A DNA stretch of 18,333 nucleotides from Jimgerdemannia flammicorona (taxonomy: Eukaryota > Mucoromycota > Endogonomycetes > Endogonales > Endogonaceae). The stretch spans positions 1 through 18,333 of the forward strand of contig RBNI01002494.1 in assembly GCA_003990745.1 (NCBI GenBank), read 5' to 3'. Every line of letters begins with the position of its first letter. Position 1 is the first letter of the stretch. Shown piece by piece: positions 16,217 through 18,333 of the stretch. The notes beneath the pieces were generated by a model that was given only the letters and a program-made list of their open reading frames with translations, was not told the origin of the DNA and did no database searches. The translations under genes were made by a program, and so were the position numbers.

Positions 16217-18244
16217 ATGAGCGATATATTGTCAGCATCTCAGACAAACAGTCTGCAACCGCACTTTGGTATTGACGCCCGAGTTATCGCCGCAATCGAC
16301 TTCGGGACCTCACACTCGGGTTATGCAATGGTAAACGATCCCGGCTAAAATGAACATGCGTATATGTGTATGTGGGGAAATAGCTCACCTCATATCAAAA
16401 TTAGGTGCATATCGCGGACCCCAACACTGTCGTTGAAGCACATTACCAGTGGAAGGACCAGCCAGCCAATTACAGCAAGAATCTTACGGCCATACTGTAT
16501 GCGTATGATACGCCTACGTCAACGCCCACAGTGGAAGCGTGGGGCTACACTGGTACGAAGCACTATTATTCGCCCGTCCACCCGCTCACCCTCCCTTATC
16601 TATTGGTTGACACGGTATTATGTTCTACTTGTGTGTTTTTCTTCACTATTAACGCTTGCAGCCAGAAAAAACGGTATTAAGACGAAAGATGAAACCCATC
16701 GATACGTGTCTCGCTTCAAACTCTACCTCGCCGAAGACGTCACTGGCGCTTTGCGGCCTCTGCCACCGGGCCAGACAGTGCTAAACGTGATCGCCGATTA
16801 TCTGCGTAACCTTTATGCCATGGCTCTTAAGGATATCCACGTCAGATGGGGTGGAACTGTGAAGGCAGAAAACGTTGTATGGTTCTTGACGGTACCTGCG
16901 ATGTGGACGGAAAAGGCAAAGCAACAGATGAGGAAAGCTGCGGTCATAGCTGGACTGGTAAGAATTTAATTAGTATATACCTTTGCAAAGATGGCATGTG
17001 CGCGGAGATGGAATTCATGAATGGTCCACCACTTTCTTGTATCACAAGGTTTCAGAAGATGACAAGTACAATCCCAATCGATTGAACATTGTTTTGGAGC
17101 CCGAAGCCGCAGCAATGTTTTGTTGTCAACAATCGCAACAAAACCTGTTGAGTCGCGGAGAGACGTTCATGATCGTCGATGCCGGCGGTGGTACAATTGA
17201 CTTGGTAAAATCAATTTCCTCTGAATTACATCTTGGAGGAATTGTTTGAAATTCATTATCTGATCCGTTTATCATCATCTTTAATTCTGAAGACTGTCCA
17301 TGAAGTCCATGGTGATTCAGACACCAATCAGGAATCGTTACGAGAAATTTCCCACGGTAGCGGCAAATCATGCGGATCGACATTCATCGACGAAGCGTTC
17401 ATCGACTTTGTTAAGATGAAATGTGGCGCAGAGATCGTAGAAAAATTCCGAGAGACCCACATGTCGGATTGGTTGAGAATAATGAAGGAATGGGAAGAAC
17501 ACAAGGTAACAGTATCTTCCTATAGAAACTGAAACACATCACGGATTCGTAGTCACCAACCATTAAAAGCGGAACTGTATTTACAATACGATTTAATTTT
17601 TTTTTTCACTTTCTAGCGTGCATTCAATGGCGATATACACAGTCAAGAAGATATCCCAATTCCGATGAAATTGCGCCAGATGATTGAACAGAATGCAGAC
17701 AGTGATGATGAAAGCGATGCGGATGACGACTTCGAACGGATCACCATAACTGCGGTAGACTTCTTTGGCATTTTCGACCCCGTCGTCAATAGCACCCTTG
17801 ATCTTATCGAACTTCAGCTTGAACGTAGCATTCAGAATTTGACTCGCTCAAGACTCGCAGAAGGCCGAAGTGTTGGCGTCTGTAAGATTGACAAGATGTT
17901 CTTTGTCGGCGGATTCTCGGATAGCGAGTACCTGTGGAAAAAAGCTCAAGAGAAGTTCGGAGCTCGTATACAGTTATTCCGTCCAATTGACCCTGGCAGC
18001 GCCGTTGTTAAGGGCGCGGTTCTGTGCGGCAAGTTTCCACGGTATGCCTTTTTTTTTTTTTGTGATTGACCCCGCTACGCGGTAGCATCGTTTACCAATA
18101 TCACCCCTGACAACTGAATCTGTGAATGTTTGTATGTATAGATTTATAAGTAGCCGCCGCTCCCGTATTGCATATGGTGTAAAAACATCGGGGCCTTGGA
18201 CAGCTGATAATCCGGCTGGAGAATCCGCAAAGAAATGGATTGCG
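16217..18244 (+). CDS. HSPA12-like Hsp70-family ATPase, seven exons visible, 3' end beyond window
   Basis: Exons by GT-AG reading: 16217-16330, 16405-16552, 16662-16957, 17049-17204, 17293-17505, 17617-18041 and 18142-18244, joined in phase to 485 codons. Introns are 74, 109, 91, 88, 111 and 100 nt; the last donor is at 18245. The start ATG has A at -3. Motifs of the actin-like Hsp70 ATPase: phosphate-1 AIDFGTSHSGYA (about residues 26-37), TVPAMW then AKQQMRKAAVIAGL in exon 3, VLEPEAAAM (about 201-209), phosphate-2 DAGGGTIDL (about 230-238), GSGKSCGSTFID, and the adenosine motif VGGFSDSEYL (about 406-415). RIAYGVK in exon 7 also fits. DFGTSHSG in place of DLGTTYS, and the EPEAA motif, point to the HSPA12 branch rather than canonical chaperones. 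Such proteins lack a classic substrate-binding domain, and their clients in fungi are unknown. An acidic insert (about 337-349) precedes the last ATPase part. The C-terminus is missing. Confidence 0.88.
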
Positions 18245-18333
18245 GTGAGTATTCCGAGAACAACGAGAGATCTAATGCATAATAATCAAATACTAATACA
18301 GATGTCTTTTTTTTTTTTTCGTTTTTTTCCCCC
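18245..18333 (+). other. Start of intron 7 of the Hsp70 gene, running into low-complexity T/C at the window end
   Basis: Donor GTGAGT at 18245, a good branch-like TACTAAT near 18291, then CAG at 18299-18301 followed by ATGTC and a long T/C tract to the edge. Splicing to CAG at 18301 would give Met-Ser followed by poly-Phe, so the real acceptor is more likely beyond the window, with the T/C run as its pyrimidine tract. Confidence 0.5.

Noticed and set aside
16974..17048. Extra Hsp70 coding sequence (YIPLQRWHVRGDG...) before VSEDD
   Set aside because: It would require a 16-nt intron. Using the acceptor at 17047-17048 gives a normal 91-nt intron and joins IAGL directly to VSEDD, as expected for the family.

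Overview
This window looks like eukaryotic, most likely fungal, DNA. It holds a spliced Hsp70 gene with short GT-AG introns (57-111 nt), a long decayed LINE retrotransposon, several minisatellites and relics of protein families that are typically expanded in early-diverging fungi: HSPA12-like Hsp70, AAA-ATPase-like and F-box/LRR proteins. I suspect Mucoromycota (Glomeromycotina, Mucoromycotina or relatives), but only from gene content and composition. No tRNA, rRNA or CRISPR array was seen.

Layout. About 1-5692 is one minus-strand non-LTR retrotransposon. ORF1 (5692 to 3722) and ORF2 (3638 to the left window edge) can each be read in one constant frame, broken by stop codons. ORF2 shows an APE-type endonuclease, the first part of the reverse transcriptase, the region after the RT palm and a zinc-binding C-terminus. 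The RT palm, with its catalytic block, is missing through an in-frame deletion near 2100. Inside ORF2 sits a second element (851-1643, plus strand). It is flanked by a perfect 14-bp target-site duplication and consists of a 9-bp VNTR, a hAT-transposase-like fragment and an A-rich 3' end. The LINE block is strongly CpG-poor, while the DNA right of about 6400 is CpG-rich.

The block 5751-6340 is AT-rich with simple repeats. From 6461 to 9159 come a degenerate ~118-bp tandem array, a broken AAA-ATPase-like gene with a PRRFGKS P-loop-type motif, and a broken LRR (probably F-box/LRR) gene with nucleotide-level internal duplications. Between 9160 and 14190 coding support is weak. This stretch carries poly-T tracts, a G-rich inverted repeat with a telomere-like motif, a large ~24-bp minisatellite (12150-12915) and small repeats. 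On the minus strand lie a possible two-exon unknown gene (14197-14719) and a frameshifted coiled-coil gene (15042-15493).

The only gene that looks intact is the plus-strand HSPA12-like Hsp70 ATPase (16217 to the right edge): seven exons, 485 codons visible, all main actin-fold nucleotide-binding motifs present, with a 4 x 19-bp tandem repeat just upstream. The genes do not form a pathway. The window is best read as a repeat-rich, gene-decaying region ending at a live chaperone-family gene.
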